A model generated the notes under the pieces. It worked only from the letters and a program-made list of their open reading frames with translations, ran no database searches and was not told where the DNA came from. The position numbers and the translations under genes are program-made. A stretch of 57,146 bases of DNA, from assembly GCA_024638285.1 (NCBI GenBank), contig JAHEKP010000003.1, forward strand, positions 1 to 57,146, in the 5' to 3' direction. The DNA is from Cryomorphaceae bacterium. Lineage in GTDB: Bacteria > Bacteroidota > Bacteroidia > Flavobacteriales > Schleiferiaceae. This document shows positions 25,030 through 34,560 of this stretch, piece after piece; within the stretch, counting starts at the first letter, position 1, and every line of letters starts with the position of its first letter.

Positions 25030-26021
25030 TAGAACGCGGTTTTTAAGAGAACAAAGTTCAGTAGTAGCTCAAGCCCGATACAGGTTAGCGCGAGATAAAG
25101 GAATATGGCGAAATGTTCCGTGTAGCGGTAAAATTCAAAGCCTTCAATTTCGCTTTTTTCCAATTGGTCAATGCTTTCGTAAATCTGCACTAAACTTTCA
25201 TTATCTGTGGCGCGGAAGTACTGCCCTCCAGTGATGCTTGCAATGCGTTGGAGCAATTCCTCATCAATAGTGACAGGTCTGGGCTGGTAAATTAGATTTC
25301 CCCTGGGGTCCTTCATTACTGGAGTAGAGGCCATTCCATTTGTGCCAAGTCCTATGGTGTAGACTTTGATTTCTAGACTAGCAGCCAATTCAGCAGCTTG
25401 TACAGGATCCACCATACCCCCATTATTTTCACCGTCGGTGAGTAAAATAATGACTTTACTTTTCGCGGTGCTTTCTACCAATCGATTTACAGCGGTACTC
25501 AACCCCATCCCAATAGCTGTACCTCCTTCGAGCATTTCGTGGTGAAGCCCACTTATTTGTTGACTAAGTAAACTTTGATCCGTTGTCAGTGGGACGGGAC
25601 TGTATGCTTCTCCAGCATAAATCACTAAGCCAAGACGGTCCATAGCACGTTGCGCTACAAAATCGGTTGCTACTTCTTTTAGCGCTTCCAGTCGATTGGG
25701 TTTGAGATCGCGCGCCAACATGGATGTACTGATATCCAGCGCCATCATAAGATCTATTCCCAAATTTTGGCTTGGCTGTTGGAACATTTGACTGCTCTGC
25801 GGACGTGCCAATGCGGCAAAAACAAAAGCCAGTGCCAACCAGCTCAGTCCACCGCTAGCTGCTCGAATGCTTCCTAAGGAACTGCTTGGTAAGTGTTGGT
25901 TTGAGCTGAAGGTGTAGGCATTAAAACGACGTTTTCGGCGCAGGTACAAGCCCGTCCAACCCAGCGGGAGAACCAGCAGACCGAAGAGCCAAAGCGGCTG
26001 TGCAAAATCCCAATTAAACAT
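25029..26021 (-). CDS. batA: BatA: membrane-anchored VWA protein
   Basis: 330 residues. Two N-terminal hydrophobic segments (about 8-26 and 58-73), a VWA domain with full MIDAS Asp96-x-Ser98-x-Ser100 (DISTS), threonine in EGGTAIG and aspartate in LLTDGENNGG, then a C-terminal membrane helix (FAIFLYLALTCIGLELLL). The periplasmic VWA domain should bind a divalent metal and a protein partner. One-base overlap with batBC and eight-base overlap with the upstream gene. Confidence 0.92.
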   Translation of the reverse strand: MFNWDFAQPLWLFGLLVLPLGWTGLYLRRKRRFNAYTFSSNQHLPSSSLGSIRAASGGLSWLALAFVFAALARPQSSQMFQQPSQNLGIDLMMALDISTSMLARDLKPNRLEALKEVATDFVAQRAMDRLGLVIYAGEAYSPVPLTTDQSLLSQQISGLHHEMLEGGTAIGMGLSTAVNRLVESTAKSKVIILLTDGENNGGMVDPVQAAELAASLEIKVYTIGLGTNGMASTPVMKDPRGNLIYQPRPVTIDEELLQRIASITGGQYFRATDNESLVQIYESIDQLEKSEIEGFEFYRYTEHFAIFLYLALTCIGLELLLNFVLLKTAF

Positions 26022-26910
26022 CTTGCTCTGGTTTAAAATCCGTTATGAGTGCGGTTGCCTTATCTAAACAATCGCGATGAACCGCCACGTCCCAGCTTCC
26101 CTTTGCGAACTTCACATGGTCCGCTCGTGTGAGGATGAATTGGTAGGATTCGATTTGCGCGGCAGTCCATTTCTGATAAAGCATTCGCACGCTTTCAGTG
26201 GTCGTTTGCTCTGCTAGAGGCAGCCCGGTGCTGTGGGTTAAATACGTGCGTACTACATCACCTAAGGCGACATAAAACCCTTTCATATCTCGTTCCCACA
26301 AGGCATCTGCACGAAGGGCGGCGATGGCATCCATTGCTTCTTTGTAGTAATCGCGCTCTGGTTCGGGTGCCAGTACAGGAGCCGCTTGTGGCTTGTTCGC
26401 ATAGCGCCAAACCAGGTAACTGATCAATAAAAGTGCGACCCCCAAAGCAATCCAGTACCAATAAGCTTCAAGCCACCAAACGAAATTAAATGGGACTTCA
26501 GCGAGTGGACGCGCCGCAGCTTTTTCTACGCCTTCTTCTGCGGGCAAGAATCGGGATTGAATGGTATCAGGAATGACCGTATAGATGCCTTTTGAGTTGA
26601 TAGCGGAAAATACGGGCAACATTATGTCGCCGGTATCCATAACTAGATAGGTAAAGGATGCGGTACGCGTGAGCGCTGTGGAGTCGTAAGTAGTGGAAAC
26701 CAGCAATAAGGCGCTGGTACTGTCAGCAGGCAAGAGTTCTAAATCAGCATCGGCAGACCAAACTACTTCTTGCGTAATGATGCCGCCTACGGTTTGCTCA
26801 TTCGTATCGACACGTGCGTTCAATACGGTCGTATCCACAACTGCATGTTCTTGCCCGATTGCAACGCCCATCCAAAAGACACTAAGAAGTACAATGAGTC
26901 TTTTTTTCAT
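26014..26910 (-). CDS. Bat-operon membrane protein (DUF4381-like)
   Basis: 298 residues. Signal peptide (LIVLLSVFWMGVAIGQ), a periplasmic beta-rich domain (about 20-140), a membrane helix (WYWIALGVALLLISYLVW, about 151-168) and a cytoplasmic helical domain with the ALxRADALWERDMKGFYVALGDVVRTYL pattern seen in DUF4381-type proteins of MoxR/Bat loci. Function unknown. Its place between DUF58 and batA, with overlaps on both sides, marks it as a Bat complex component. Confidence 0.7.
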   Translation of the reverse strand: MKKRLIVLLSVFWMGVAIGQEHAVVDTTVLNARVDTNEQTVGGIITQEVVWSADADLELLPADSTSALLLVSTTYDSTALTRTASFTYLVMDTGDIMLPVFSAINSKGIYTVIPDTIQSRFLPAEEGVEKAAARPLAEVPFNFVWWLEAYWYWIALGVALLLISYLVWRYANKPQAAPVLAPEPERDYYKEAMDAIAALRADALWERDMKGFYVALGDVVRTYLTHSTGLPLAEQTTTESVRMLYQKWTAAQIESYQFILTRADHVKFAKGSWDVAVHRDCLDKATALITDFKPEQDV

Positions 26911-27776
26911 CGCGCTTTATTCTTTAAAAACTGGAGCAATGGAGGAACAAAATCTTGTCGATCGTCCAGTGAGATGTAACCGGCACCTGCACTTCGAGTG
27001 AAGTTGTTAAGAAATTGGCTGTAGTCCTGGTGCCTATGGGCAAGCGCTTCGCGGAATTTGCGTCCACTCGAACGCACCCACTGCACCGCTCCTGTTTCTG
27101 AATCGGCTAGAGGGACGAGTCCAATTTTTGGCAGTGCTACTTCTTTTTCGTTGAAGGTGTTTATGGCACACAAATCAAAGCGCTTGGCGGCGATTTTAAA
27201 GTTGCGGTCGGGAGCACTGTCCAGGTAATCACTCAAAACAAACACGATACTGTGCCTTTTTTGCACTTTCAACAGGTGGGCTAATGCGCCCTCTACATCT
27301 GTACCTGGTGTGCTGGCTTTCGTTTCCAGAATGCTCTTAATGATGCGCATGACGTGGAGCTTTCCTTTCTTCGGAGGGATGATCTTCTCTACTTTACCAC
27401 TGAATAAAATGAGGCCAATTTTATCGTTGTTCCCCATGGCGCTAAAGGCCAAAGTTGCAGCGATTTCAGTAATCATATCTCTTTTGGAGCGATCGTCCGT
27501 GCCGAAATTTGTTGAACCGCTAATGTCGATGACTAAAAAGAGCGTTAGTTCACGCTCCTCTTCAAAGACTTTGATGTAAGGACTTCGTTTACGAGCGGTC
27601 ACGTTCCAATCAATGCTGCGCACATCATCACCGCTTTGGTAAGGGCGCACCTCTGCAAAGCTCATACCGCGTCCTTTAAACGAACTTTGGTATTCGCCTG
27701 AAAAGAGCTGGTCGCTCAATCGGCGCGTCTTTATTTCAATGCGCCGAACTTTTTGCAAGAGTGCTACAGCATCCAC
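26907..27776 (-). CDS. DUF58 domain protein
   Basis: 289 residues, cytosolic. The DUF58 signature GRGMSFAEVRPYQSGDDVR then SIDWNVTARKRSPYIK (about 36-69) is followed by a VWA-type fold with Asp84-x-Ser86-x-Ser88 (DISGS). DUF58 proteins are regular partners of MoxR ATPases and are thought to be their clients or adaptors. Four bases after moxR. Confidence 0.92.
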   Translation of the reverse strand: MDAVALLQKVRRIEIKTRRLSDQLFSGEYQSSFKGRGMSFAEVRPYQSGDDVRSIDWNVTARKRSPYIKVFEEERELTLFLVIDISGSTNFGTDDRSKRDMITEIAATLAFSAMGNNDKIGLILFSGKVEKIIPPKKGKLHVMRIIKSILETKASTPGTDVEGALAHLLKVQKRHSIVFVLSDYLDSAPDRNFKIAAKRFDLCAINTFNEKEVALPKIGLVPLADSETGAVQWVRSSGRKFREALAHRHQDYSQFLNNFTRSAGAGYISLDDRQDFVPPLLQFLKNKAR

Positions 27777-27780
27777 AGAA

Positions 27781-28776
27781 TTAAGGCACCATTAAGGTGT
27801 TTAAGATTTCAGTTACGATGTTTTCAGTACTCAACTCTTCTGCTTCTGCCTCATAGGTAAGCCCAATTCTATGGCGCAAAACCGCTGGAGCCACTGCGCG
27901 AACATCATCAGGCGTTACAAAACCTCTATGACGTAAGAAGGCGTGGCATTTTGCAGCTTTAGCCAGAGCAATGGAGCCACGTGGTGAAGCACCAAAGCTG
28001 ATCTTATTTCGCATGGTCCCGAGCTGGTAATTCTGCGGTTCACGTGTGGCGAAGACGATGTCGAGAATATAGTTTTCAATTTTTTCATCCATATAGATGC
28101 GCTCAATAAAGCCGCGTGCACGGACGATCTGCTCTAAGCTTACCACTGCTTTGAGCTCCTCCAGTGCGCCGCTCATCTGCTTGCGCATGATGTTCAGCTC
28201 GTCGCTTTTCGTAGGATAGCCTAGGGTAACTTTAAGAAGGAATCGGTCCATTTGTGCTTCAGGAAGTGGATAGGTGCCTTCTTGCTCCACAGGATTCTGC
28301 GTAGCCATCACTAGAAAAGGCTTAGGAAGCGGATAGCTTTTTTCACCTATGGTTACTTGGCGCTCTTGCATAGCTTCAAGCAGGGCACTCTGCACTTTCG
28401 CAGGGGCTCTGTTGATCTCATCGGCTAAGACAAAATTACTGAAGATGGGTCCTTGCTTGGTTTCGAACGCATGGTCCTTCATGTTGTAGATCTGTGTACC
28501 GATTACATCCGACGGGAGTAAATCTGGGGTAAACTGTACCCTAGAAAAACTTCCACCCAAGGTCTTACTCAAGCTATTAATAGCTAGCGTCTTGGCAAGT
28601 CCAGGAACACCTTCAAGAAGAATGTGTCCGTTGGCAAGCAGCCCAATGAGCAGACCCTCTACCATACCGTTCTGTCCTACAATAACCTTGCGTAATTCAC
28701 TTTGAATGAGATCGATAAACGCGCTCTCATTTTTAATTTCTTCGTTTAATGCGACTATATCTGGTGCACCTTCCAT
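27781..28776 (-). CDS. moxR: MoxR-family AAA+ ATPase
   Basis: 331 residues. Walker A GVPGLAKT (56-63), Walker B VLADE (116-120) with INRAPAKVQSALLEAM, sensor motif MATQNPVEQEGTYPLPEAQ and a C-terminal lid domain. MoxR ATPases act as chaperones for metal insertion or assembly of VWA-domain complexes. First gene of the seven-gene moxR-DUF58-batA-batBC-batD-batE run, so likely the assembly motor for the Bat proteins. Confidence 0.95.
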   Translation of the reverse strand: MEGAPDIVALNEEIKNESAFIDLIQSELRKVIVGQNGMVEGLLIGLLANGHILLEGVPGLAKTLAINSLSKTLGGSFSRVQFTPDLLPSDVIGTQIYNMKDHAFETKQGPIFSNFVLADEINRAPAKVQSALLEAMQERQVTIGEKSYPLPKPFLVMATQNPVEQEGTYPLPEAQMDRFLLKVTLGYPTKSDELNIMRKQMSGALEELKAVVSLEQIVRARGFIERIYMDEKIENYILDIVFATREPQNYQLGTMRNKISFGASPRGSIALAKAAKCHAFLRHRGFVTPDDVRAVAPAVLRHRIGLTYEAEAEELSTENIVTEILNTLMVP

Positions 28777-28862
28777 AGGTTGTGTTTTTTAATGCAGTTC
28801 AAAAGAATAAAAAGCTGTGAAATTCAGCCGTTAAAAGAGGGTTAAAATCTAGTAGAATGTGG

Positions 28863-29555
28863 TTATTCCGTCAACTTTATAAGGGTTCCATCTACAATCC
28901 CGTAATAGGTCCCCGGTACTTTGAGGGGATGCTGACCAGTAAATGTGCCAAATGCAGGTAAAACGTAAAGCCATTCGTTCGAATAAAAGGCCTTGATTCT
29001 CGCACGAGAACGACCTTTTCCGCGCAAGGCAACGCCTGGATGTAGATGCCCGCAAACAAGAAAAACATCTATAGCGAGGTTGCTGAACCTGCGCTGAGCT
29101 GCGGCTTCAGTGAACGGTGTATCGGTATCAAAATCTGCGCCCGGCGGCTCGTGTAAACAAAGCAGCCTTCCTACGGTCCATTCGTCCACCACGGTGAGCT
29201 GTCTCCATTCTGGTAGGTCAAAATCATGATTGCCTTTAACCAATATAAAGGTATGCGTAGGATGCGCGAGCAATAGGTTTTGAAGTGATAGCGTTTCTTT
29301 GTTTTGAAGCCCGTGAAAGACATCGCCTAAGAAAACGACTGTAGCATCTGGATGTGCAGTAAAGGCGTGGTCCAATTGGTCTAAATTCTTCTCGTGCAGA
29401 CCTTGCGGCGCAGGAATACCGGCTTTTCTAAATACTCCGGACTTACCCAAATGCACATCGGCAATAAGTAGGGTGTTGTGTTCGGGTAAAAATGCAGAGC
29501 CGTCGCCATTTAAGCGTAGAATGGAGCCACCGAAGCGTACCTCAGTTGTTTGCAT
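28863..29555 (-). CDS. pdeM: PdeM-type metallophosphoesterase
   Basis: 230 residues. Calcineurin-like phosphoesterase with the full motif set: IADVHLG (Asp33, His35), FLGDVFHG, KGNHDFDLPEW and CGHLHPG. It best fits the ligase-associated DNA damage response endonuclease PdeM, normally encoded with an ATP-dependent DNA ligase, an exonuclease and a DEXH helicase. None of these partners is in the window; instead it is two bases after lspA, at the end of the ridA-ileS-dksA-lspA run. Confidence 0.85.
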   Translation of the reverse strand: MQTTEVRFGGSILRLNGDGSAFLPEHNTLLIADVHLGKSGVFRKAGIPAPQGLHEKNLDQLDHAFTAHPDATVVFLGDVFHGLQNKETLSLQNLLLAHPTHTFILVKGNHDFDLPEWRQLTVVDEWTVGRLLCLHEPPGADFDTDTPFTEAAAQRRFSNLAIDVFLVCGHLHPGVALRGKGRSRARIKAFYSNEWLYVLPAFGTFTGQHPLKVPGTYYGIVDGTLIKLTE

Positions 29556-29557
29556 CC

Positions 29558-30145
29558 TTATTTAAAAACGTTGCGTTGAAAAACGAATAAGAGTCCTACG
29601 CCTGTAGAAATAGAAACGTCCGCGATGTTGAAGATGGGACGGAAAAAAGTGAAAAATTGGCCACCCCAGATAGGGAGCCATTGTGGCAATTCGCCAGCAT
29701 AAATAGGGAAGTACAGCATATCTACGACACGCCCCTGCAGCGCCGGAGCATAACCTCCAGTTTCGGGTAGAAAGGTAGCCACCTTGCCTAGGGATTCAGA
29801 AAATATAAGGCCGTAATACAGGGAGTCTAATACATTGCCAATGGCCCCAGCAAGAATGAGACTAATGCCCCAAGTTGCCACATTCGTCGATCCAGATTTT
29901 AGGGTTTTTTGCAACCACCAAATGATTCCGCCAATGGCGGCTATTCTGAAAATAGTAAGCGCCAGTTTGCCAGCAACGCCTCCCCACTCCAGCCCGAAAG
30001 CCATTCCAGGGTTTTCTGTAAAATGAATGTAAAACCAGGATGTAATTTCGTGGCTTTGCCCTAAATACATGGTAGATTTAACCCACAGCTTGGTGGCTTG
30101 ATCTACAAAAAGAACCCCTAAAACTATGAGTAGTGCTTTTCTCAA
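29558..30145 (-). CDS. lspA: Lipoprotein signal peptidase II
   Basis: 195 residues, about 30 longer than the E. coli enzyme because of an insert between the catalytic segments (about 112-165). Aspartyl protease of the inner membrane that cleaves lipoprotein signal peptides. Both catalytic aspartates are visible, Asp107 in GNVLDSLYYG and Asp176 in FNIADVSIS; the usual arginine after the first is serine. Hydrophobic segments occur near 3-15, 62-78, 91-108 and 172-190. It overlaps dksA by four bases. It would process the lipoprotein encoded at the left end. Confidence 0.95.
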   Translation of the reverse strand: MRKALLIVLGVLFVDQATKLWVKSTMYLGQSHEITSWFYIHFTENPGMAFGLEWGGVAGKLALTIFRIAAIGGIIWWLQKTLKSGSTNVATWGISLILAGAIGNVLDSLYYGLIFSESLGKVATFLPETGGYAPALQGRVVDMLYFPIYAGELPQWLPIWGGQFFTFFRPIFNIADVSISTGVGLLFVFQRNVFK

Positions 30146-30525
30146 CGCTGGTTTAGTTTCGCTTCCATGCTTAAGGTAGCATGTGGAACCAATTTTAAGC
30201 GTTCGGCATCAATTAATTTACCGGTTACACGACAAATCCCGTAGGTTTTGTTTTCAATACGTACTAGCGCATTCTTAAGATCACGAATGAATTTATCTTG
30301 ACGCGTTGCCAATTGCGAATTGCGCTCCTTACTCATCACAGAAGAACCTTCTTCAAACGATTTAAACTGCGGGGAGGTATCGTCCGTTCCATTGTTTTTA
30401 TCGTTCGCAAATTGCTCACGCAATAGGTCTAGATCTTGTTCTGCCTTCTCAATCTTTTTCATGATGATCTCCTTGAACTCAGCGAGTTCCGCATCACTAA
30501 ATTTTGTTTTATTTTCTTCAGCCAT
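30142..30525 (-). CDS. dksA: DksA/TraR family regulator lacking the zinc site
   Basis: 127 residues. N-terminal coiled coil (about 10-50, LAEFKEIIMKKIEKAEQDLDLLREQF) that would enter the RNA polymerase secondary channel, and a C-terminal globular domain beginning YGICRVTGKLIDAERL. Of the four zinc-ligand cysteines of E. coli DksA only the first remains; the others are threonine, serine and alanine in TLSMEAK. Such zinc-less forms are usual in Bacteroidota. Position between ileS and lspA is a conserved arrangement. Confidence 0.9.
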   Translation of the reverse strand: MAEENKTKFSDAELAEFKEIIMKKIEKAEQDLDLLREQFANDKNNGTDDTSPQFKSFEEGSSVMSKERNSQLATRQDKFIRDLKNALVRIENKTYGICRVTGKLIDAERLKLVPHATLSMEAKLNQR

Positions 30526-30583
30526 AGTGTCTTATGTTTAAAATGTTAGGCCTTCGGGGTTTTAGGAAGAGCTCGAAAATAAA

Positions 30584-33500
30584 CTATTTCTTCAAAATAG
30601 AAACATTAATTTTTTCGCCTTCTATCTCTATACTTTCACCAGCATTGCTGCCAAATGTGATGGCATCTGCAAGAACCTCATCTTTAATGTACGTTATAAA
30701 CGGTGTAATGCCTAATACCATCGCTTCGGACGCTTCTATTTGTACGTCAATTCTGTCGATAACGTCTAAACCACTCGATTTTCTAAGGTTTTGTAGACGG
30801 TTAACCATTTCACGTGCTAAACCTTCGTTGCGAAGGGCATCGGTCAGCGTTGCATCTAGCGCGACGGTCAATCCATCGCCAGTAGCTACTAACATTCCTG
30901 GAATATCTTCTGTAACCACCTCGGCATCGATCAAATCAACACGTACTGTTTGGCCTTGATCTTCGAATTCCACGAAACCATGGTGCTCAAAAGCATCTAT
31001 AGCCGCAGAGTCCATGCCTTCAAAATAAGCTTTAACGGCCTTCATGTGGCGTCCTACCTTCGGACCTAATGCTTTGAAGTTGGGCTTCACCTTTTTCACA
31101 AATACTCCCGCGTCTGGTGTAATGACCTCAAGGGCTTTTACGTTGACCTCAGCGAGCAGTAGCGATTGAATACTTTCAAGCAAGTCTTTATCACCATCGT
31201 TCAATGCAGGAACCAATATGCGAGCGAGCGGCTGTCGTACTTTGAGGTTCTCTTTCTTTCGGATAGAGAGTACCATCGAAGTTAATTGACGGGCAAGGTT
31301 AATTTTTTTCTCTAAAGGCTCATTGACAGCTTGCGTGTTTACTGAAGGGAAGTTTGTAAGGTGCACACTGGTTTCGCCGGTTTTGATAATTCCTTTATGG
31401 AGGTCCGTGTACAACTGGTCTGCATAGAACGGTGCAAGCGGAGCCATAAGTCGACTCAACGTTTCTAAACACGTCCAAAGCGTCTGATAGGCACTGATTT
31501 TATCTGCTTCATACGCGCCTTTCCAGAAGCGGCGTCTGCCTAAGCGTACATACCAATTTGAAAGCTTCTCCGTTGTGAATTCTTGAATGGGTCGGAATGC
31601 TCGAGTAGGCTCAAAAGCCTCCATGCCGTCTTCCACCTTAGCAATAAGACTGTGCAGTTCAGATAAAATCCACTGGTCCATTTCTGGGCGTTCATGTAGG
31701 GGCATTTCAGCCTCTTCGTAACGGAAACCGTCTACGTTTGCATATAGGGCAAAGAAAGCATAGGTGTTGTGTAGGGTGCCAAAGAACTTGCGACGGACCT
31801 CTTGCAATCCTTCCATATCGAAGCGCAGGTTATCCCACGGCGCAGCATTGGTTAATAAGTACCAACGCAGCGCATCCGCTCCATATTCGTCCATTGTGGT
31901 AAACGGATCGACGGCGTTGCCTAAACGTTTTGACATCTTCATTCCGTTCTTGTCTAAGACCAATCCGTTAGAGATGACGTTTTTATAGGCCACACTATCA
32001 AAGACCATGGATGAAATGGCGTGGAGTGTAAAGAACCAGCCGCGCGTTTGATCTACTCCTTCTGCAATGAAGTTTGCAGGAAATGCGCCACCATCCTCTA
32101 CTTTTTCTTTGTTTTCAAAAGGGTAATGCCATTGTGCATAGGGCATAGACCCGCTATCAAACCATACGTCGATCAGGTCACTTTCACGTTTCATGGCCTT
32201 GCCTGAAGGGCTCACCAGCACAACAGTGTCCATGATGTGACGGTGCAAATCTATTTTAGCGTAATTCTCGTCGCTCATGTCCGTTGGGTCAAAATCGCCC
32301 ATTGGATTTTCGCTCATGAAACCGGCGGCAATCGCTTTTTCAATTTCATTTTTCAGTTCCGCAGCACTTTCGATGCATAAATGTTCGTCACCTTCCTCTG
32401 TGCTCCATATGGGCAACGGGATTCCCCAGAATCGAGAACGGCTGAGGTTCCAATCGTTGAGGTTTTCCAACCAATTTCCAAAGCGTCCAGTACCCGTGGA
32501 AGCCGGTTTCCAATTGATCGTTTTATTCAACGCAATCATCTGGTCCTTTTTCTCGGTCGACTTTATAAACCAGCTGTCTAATGGATAGTATAAAACAGGT
32601 TTGTCGGTACGCCAGCAGTGCGGATAACTGTGTTCGTACTTCTCAATCTTGAACGCTTTATTTTCAATTTTCAATTTCAATGCAATGCGCTCATCCACGC
32701 TGAGGTAGGCTTTAAGCTCTGGTATGATAGGCTTCAATAAGGCCTGTTGCTTGACCAATTCCTCCGCTTTCTCCTCATCGGTTAGGTATTCCGCCTTAAT
32801 GTATTCTTCTCCGAAGCCAAAGACAGGATCGGCCAATTCAGGGCGAAACTTTCCTCTTAAATCTACCAGCGGTACCAGGTTGCCTTGCTCGTCTTTGACC
32901 AATAAAGGGGGTACACCTGCATCTGCTGCAACTTTTGCATCGTCTGCACCAAAGGTGGGTGCGGTATGTACAATCCCCGTTCCGTCTTCTGTGGTTACAA
33001 AATCTCCAGGGATAATACGGAAAGCATCTTCTGGGCGTTCATCGGGCAGCGCGTATGGCATGAGTTGTTCGTAGGTCAAGCCTACTAACTCTGTACCTAA
33101 AACGGTTTTTTCAATTTGGTATGGAATCTTTTTGGCACCTGCTTCGTAGGTAGCCGTATCTCCCTCCACGAATTTCTTGCCAAAGAGTTTCCCCAAAAGT
33201 GGCGTGGCAGCAACAATGCTAACCGGTTCGTGCGTGTATTGATTAAAGGTGTGGACTAAACTGTATTCTATTTTAGGACCTACAGTTAGGGCCGTATTTG
33301 ATGGCAAGGTCCAAGGTGTAGTTGTCCAGGCGAGGAAGTGTACGGTCGCGGCGCCAAAGAGCGCTTCACTTTGCCCGTTATTTACCATTTTGAATTGGGC
33401 CACGACGGTGTTGTCTTTGACATCCTGGTAACACCCCGGTTGATTCAGCTCGTGCGAGCTTAGTCCGGTTCCCGCTTTTGGTGAATAGGGTTGTATGGTA

Positions 33501-34030
33501 TAGCCCTTGTAAATCAACCCCTTTTTGTAGAGTTGCGCCAGCAGCCACCATACACTTTCCATGTACTTTGGTTCATAGGTAACATAGGGTTTGTCCATAT
33601 CTACCCAATAGCCCATTTGGTCAGTCAAATCCTTCCAAATACCGGTATATCGCATGACTGCGGTGCGGCACGCATCGTTGTATTCTTCTACAGTGATGGA
33701 CTTTCCTATGTCCTCTTTAGTAATGCCCAATTCTTTCTCAACACCTAATTCTACCGGTAAACCGTGTGTGTCCCACCCTGCTTTACGGTCAACGAGGTAG
33801 CCTTTTTGAGTCTTGTAGCGACAAAACACATCTTTCAAAGAACGTCCCATAACGTGGTGAATGCCTGGAAGTCCGTTTGCGCTTGGAGGTCCTTCAAAGA
33901 AAATCCATGGCTCAGCATCTTTCCGCGCAGCGAGCGTTTGTTCAAATAAATGCGATTGCTTCCATTTAGCTAAAACAGCTTTGTGGATGCCTGCAAGGTC
34001 TAGATTGGCGTATTCTGGAAATGTACTCAT
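30584..34030 (-). CDS. ileS: Isoleucyl-tRNA synthetase
   Basis: 1148 residues, the long eukaryote-like type rather than the 938-residue E. coli type. Charges tRNA-Ile. Class I landmarks: PSANGLPGIHHVMGR near residue 49-63, where the HIGH motif is degenerate (GIHH), the WDTHGLPVE segment, and KMSKRLGN for KMSKS. The editing domain (about 210-420) includes TTEDGTGIVHTAP. The end lacks the E. coli zinc finger. Four bases after ridA. Confidence 0.97.
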   Translation of the reverse strand: MSTFPEYANLDLAGIHKAVLAKWKQSHLFEQTLAARKDAEPWIFFEGPPSANGLPGIHHVMGRSLKDVFCRYKTQKGYLVDRKAGWDTHGLPVELGVEKELGITKEDIGKSITVEEYNDACRTAVMRYTGIWKDLTDQMGYWVDMDKPYVTYEPKYMESVWWLLAQLYKKGLIYKGYTIQPYSPKAGTGLSSHELNQPGCYQDVKDNTVVAQFKMVNNGQSEALFGAATVHFLAWTTTPWTLPSNTALTVGPKIEYSLVHTFNQYTHEPVSIVAATPLLGKLFGKKFVEGDTATYEAGAKKIPYQIEKTVLGTELVGLTYEQLMPYALPDERPEDAFRIIPGDFVTTEDGTGIVHTAPTFGADDAKVAADAGVPPLLVKDEQGNLVPLVDLRGKFRPELADPVFGFGEEYIKAEYLTDEEKAEELVKQQALLKPIIPELKAYLSVDERIALKLKIENKAFKIEKYEHSYPHCWRTDKPVLYYPLDSWFIKSTEKKDQMIALNKTINWKPASTGTGRFGNWLENLNDWNLSRSRFWGIPLPIWSTEEGDEHLCIESAAELKNEIEKAIAAGFMSENPMGDFDPTDMSDENYAKIDLHRHIMDTVVLVSPSGKAMKRESDLIDVWFDSGSMPYAQWHYPFENKEKVEDGGAFPANFIAEGVDQTRGWFFTLHAISSMVFDSVAYKNVISNGLVLDKNGMKMSKRLGNAVDPFTTMDEYGADALRWYLLTNAAPWDNLRFDMEGLQEVRRKFFGTLHNTYAFFALYANVDGFRYEEAEMPLHERPEMDQWILSELHSLIAKVEDGMEAFEPTRAFRPIQEFTTEKLSNWYVRLGRRRFWKGAYEADKISAYQTLWTCLETLSRLMAPLAPFYADQLYTDLHKGIIKTGETSVHLTNFPSVNTQAVNEPLEKKINLARQLTSMVLSIRKKENLKVRQPLARILVPALNDGDKDLLESIQSLLLAEVNVKALEVITPDAGVFVKKVKPNFKALGPKVGRHMKAVKAYFEGMDSAAIDAFEHHGFVEFEDQGQTVRVDLIDAEVVTEDIPGMLVATGDGLTVALDATLTDALRNEGLAREMVNRLQNLRKSSGLDVIDRIDVQIEASEAMVLGITPFITYIKDEVLADAITFGSNAGESIEIEGEKINVSILKK

Positions 34031-34034
34031 GAGG

Positions 34035-34469
34035 TTATTCTACAGTAGCGATACACTTGAGTTCTATGGCAATGGGAGTAGGGAGGCTGTTGATTTCCAC
34101 CGTGGTGCGGCACGGTTGGTTCTCTTTGAAGTATTCAGCGTAGATGCGATTGAACGTATGAAAATCACGTTTCATATCTACTAGAAAGACTTGAACGTCC
34201 ACCAATTCTTCCCAAGAAGAACCGCTCGCTTCTAAAATCGCTTTGACGTTTGCAAAAACGCTGTGGACCTGTGCTTCAAAATCAAAAGCTTTAAAATTGC
34301 CATTGTGATCCAATTCCAATCCCGGAACCCCGCTATCATTCGCATCGCTTCCTGCCGTTCTAGGGCCTACTCCCGAGAGGAACAACAAGTTGCCAACTTT
34401 TCTGGCATGAGGGTACAAACCCACTGGTTTTGGGGCGGTTGAGGTTGAAATCTTGCTTGAATCGGCCAT
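34035..34469 (-). CDS. ridA: RidA family deaminase
   Basis: 144 residues of the YjgF/YER057c/UK114 family. RidA proteins hydrolyse reactive enamines/imines made by PLP enzymes; the subgroup with SGVGPR is close to 2-aminomuconate deaminases. The substrate-binding arginine is in CRTTVEINSLP, followed by the usual IELKCIATVE end. A -7 box (34498-34491, minus strand) lies about 22 bases before the ATG, making ridA the first gene of the ridA-ileS-dksA-lspA-pdeM run. Confidence 0.9.
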   Translation of the reverse strand: MADSSKISTSTAPKPVGLYPHARKVGNLLFLSGVGPRTAGSDANDSGVPGLELDHNGNFKAFDFEAQVHSVFANVKAILEASGSSWEELVDVQVFLVDMKRDFHTFNRIYAEYFKENQPCRTTVEINSLPTPIAIELKCIATVE

Positions 34470-34490
34470 ATCACTTCGTTATTAAGTCTG

Positions 34491-34498
34491 CAAAAATA
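34491..34498 (-). promoter_or_regulatory. ridA-ileS promoter -7 box
   Basis: TATTTTTG on the minus strand (34498-34491) fits TAnnTTTG and lies 22 bases before the ridA ATG. No convincing -33 TTG. Confidence 0.45.
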
Positions 34499-34560
34499 GG
34501 GAATGCACATGGGAAGCCCTTCATGAAATGGCAACAGCTTCAAAGAAAACTTAGTGTTAT

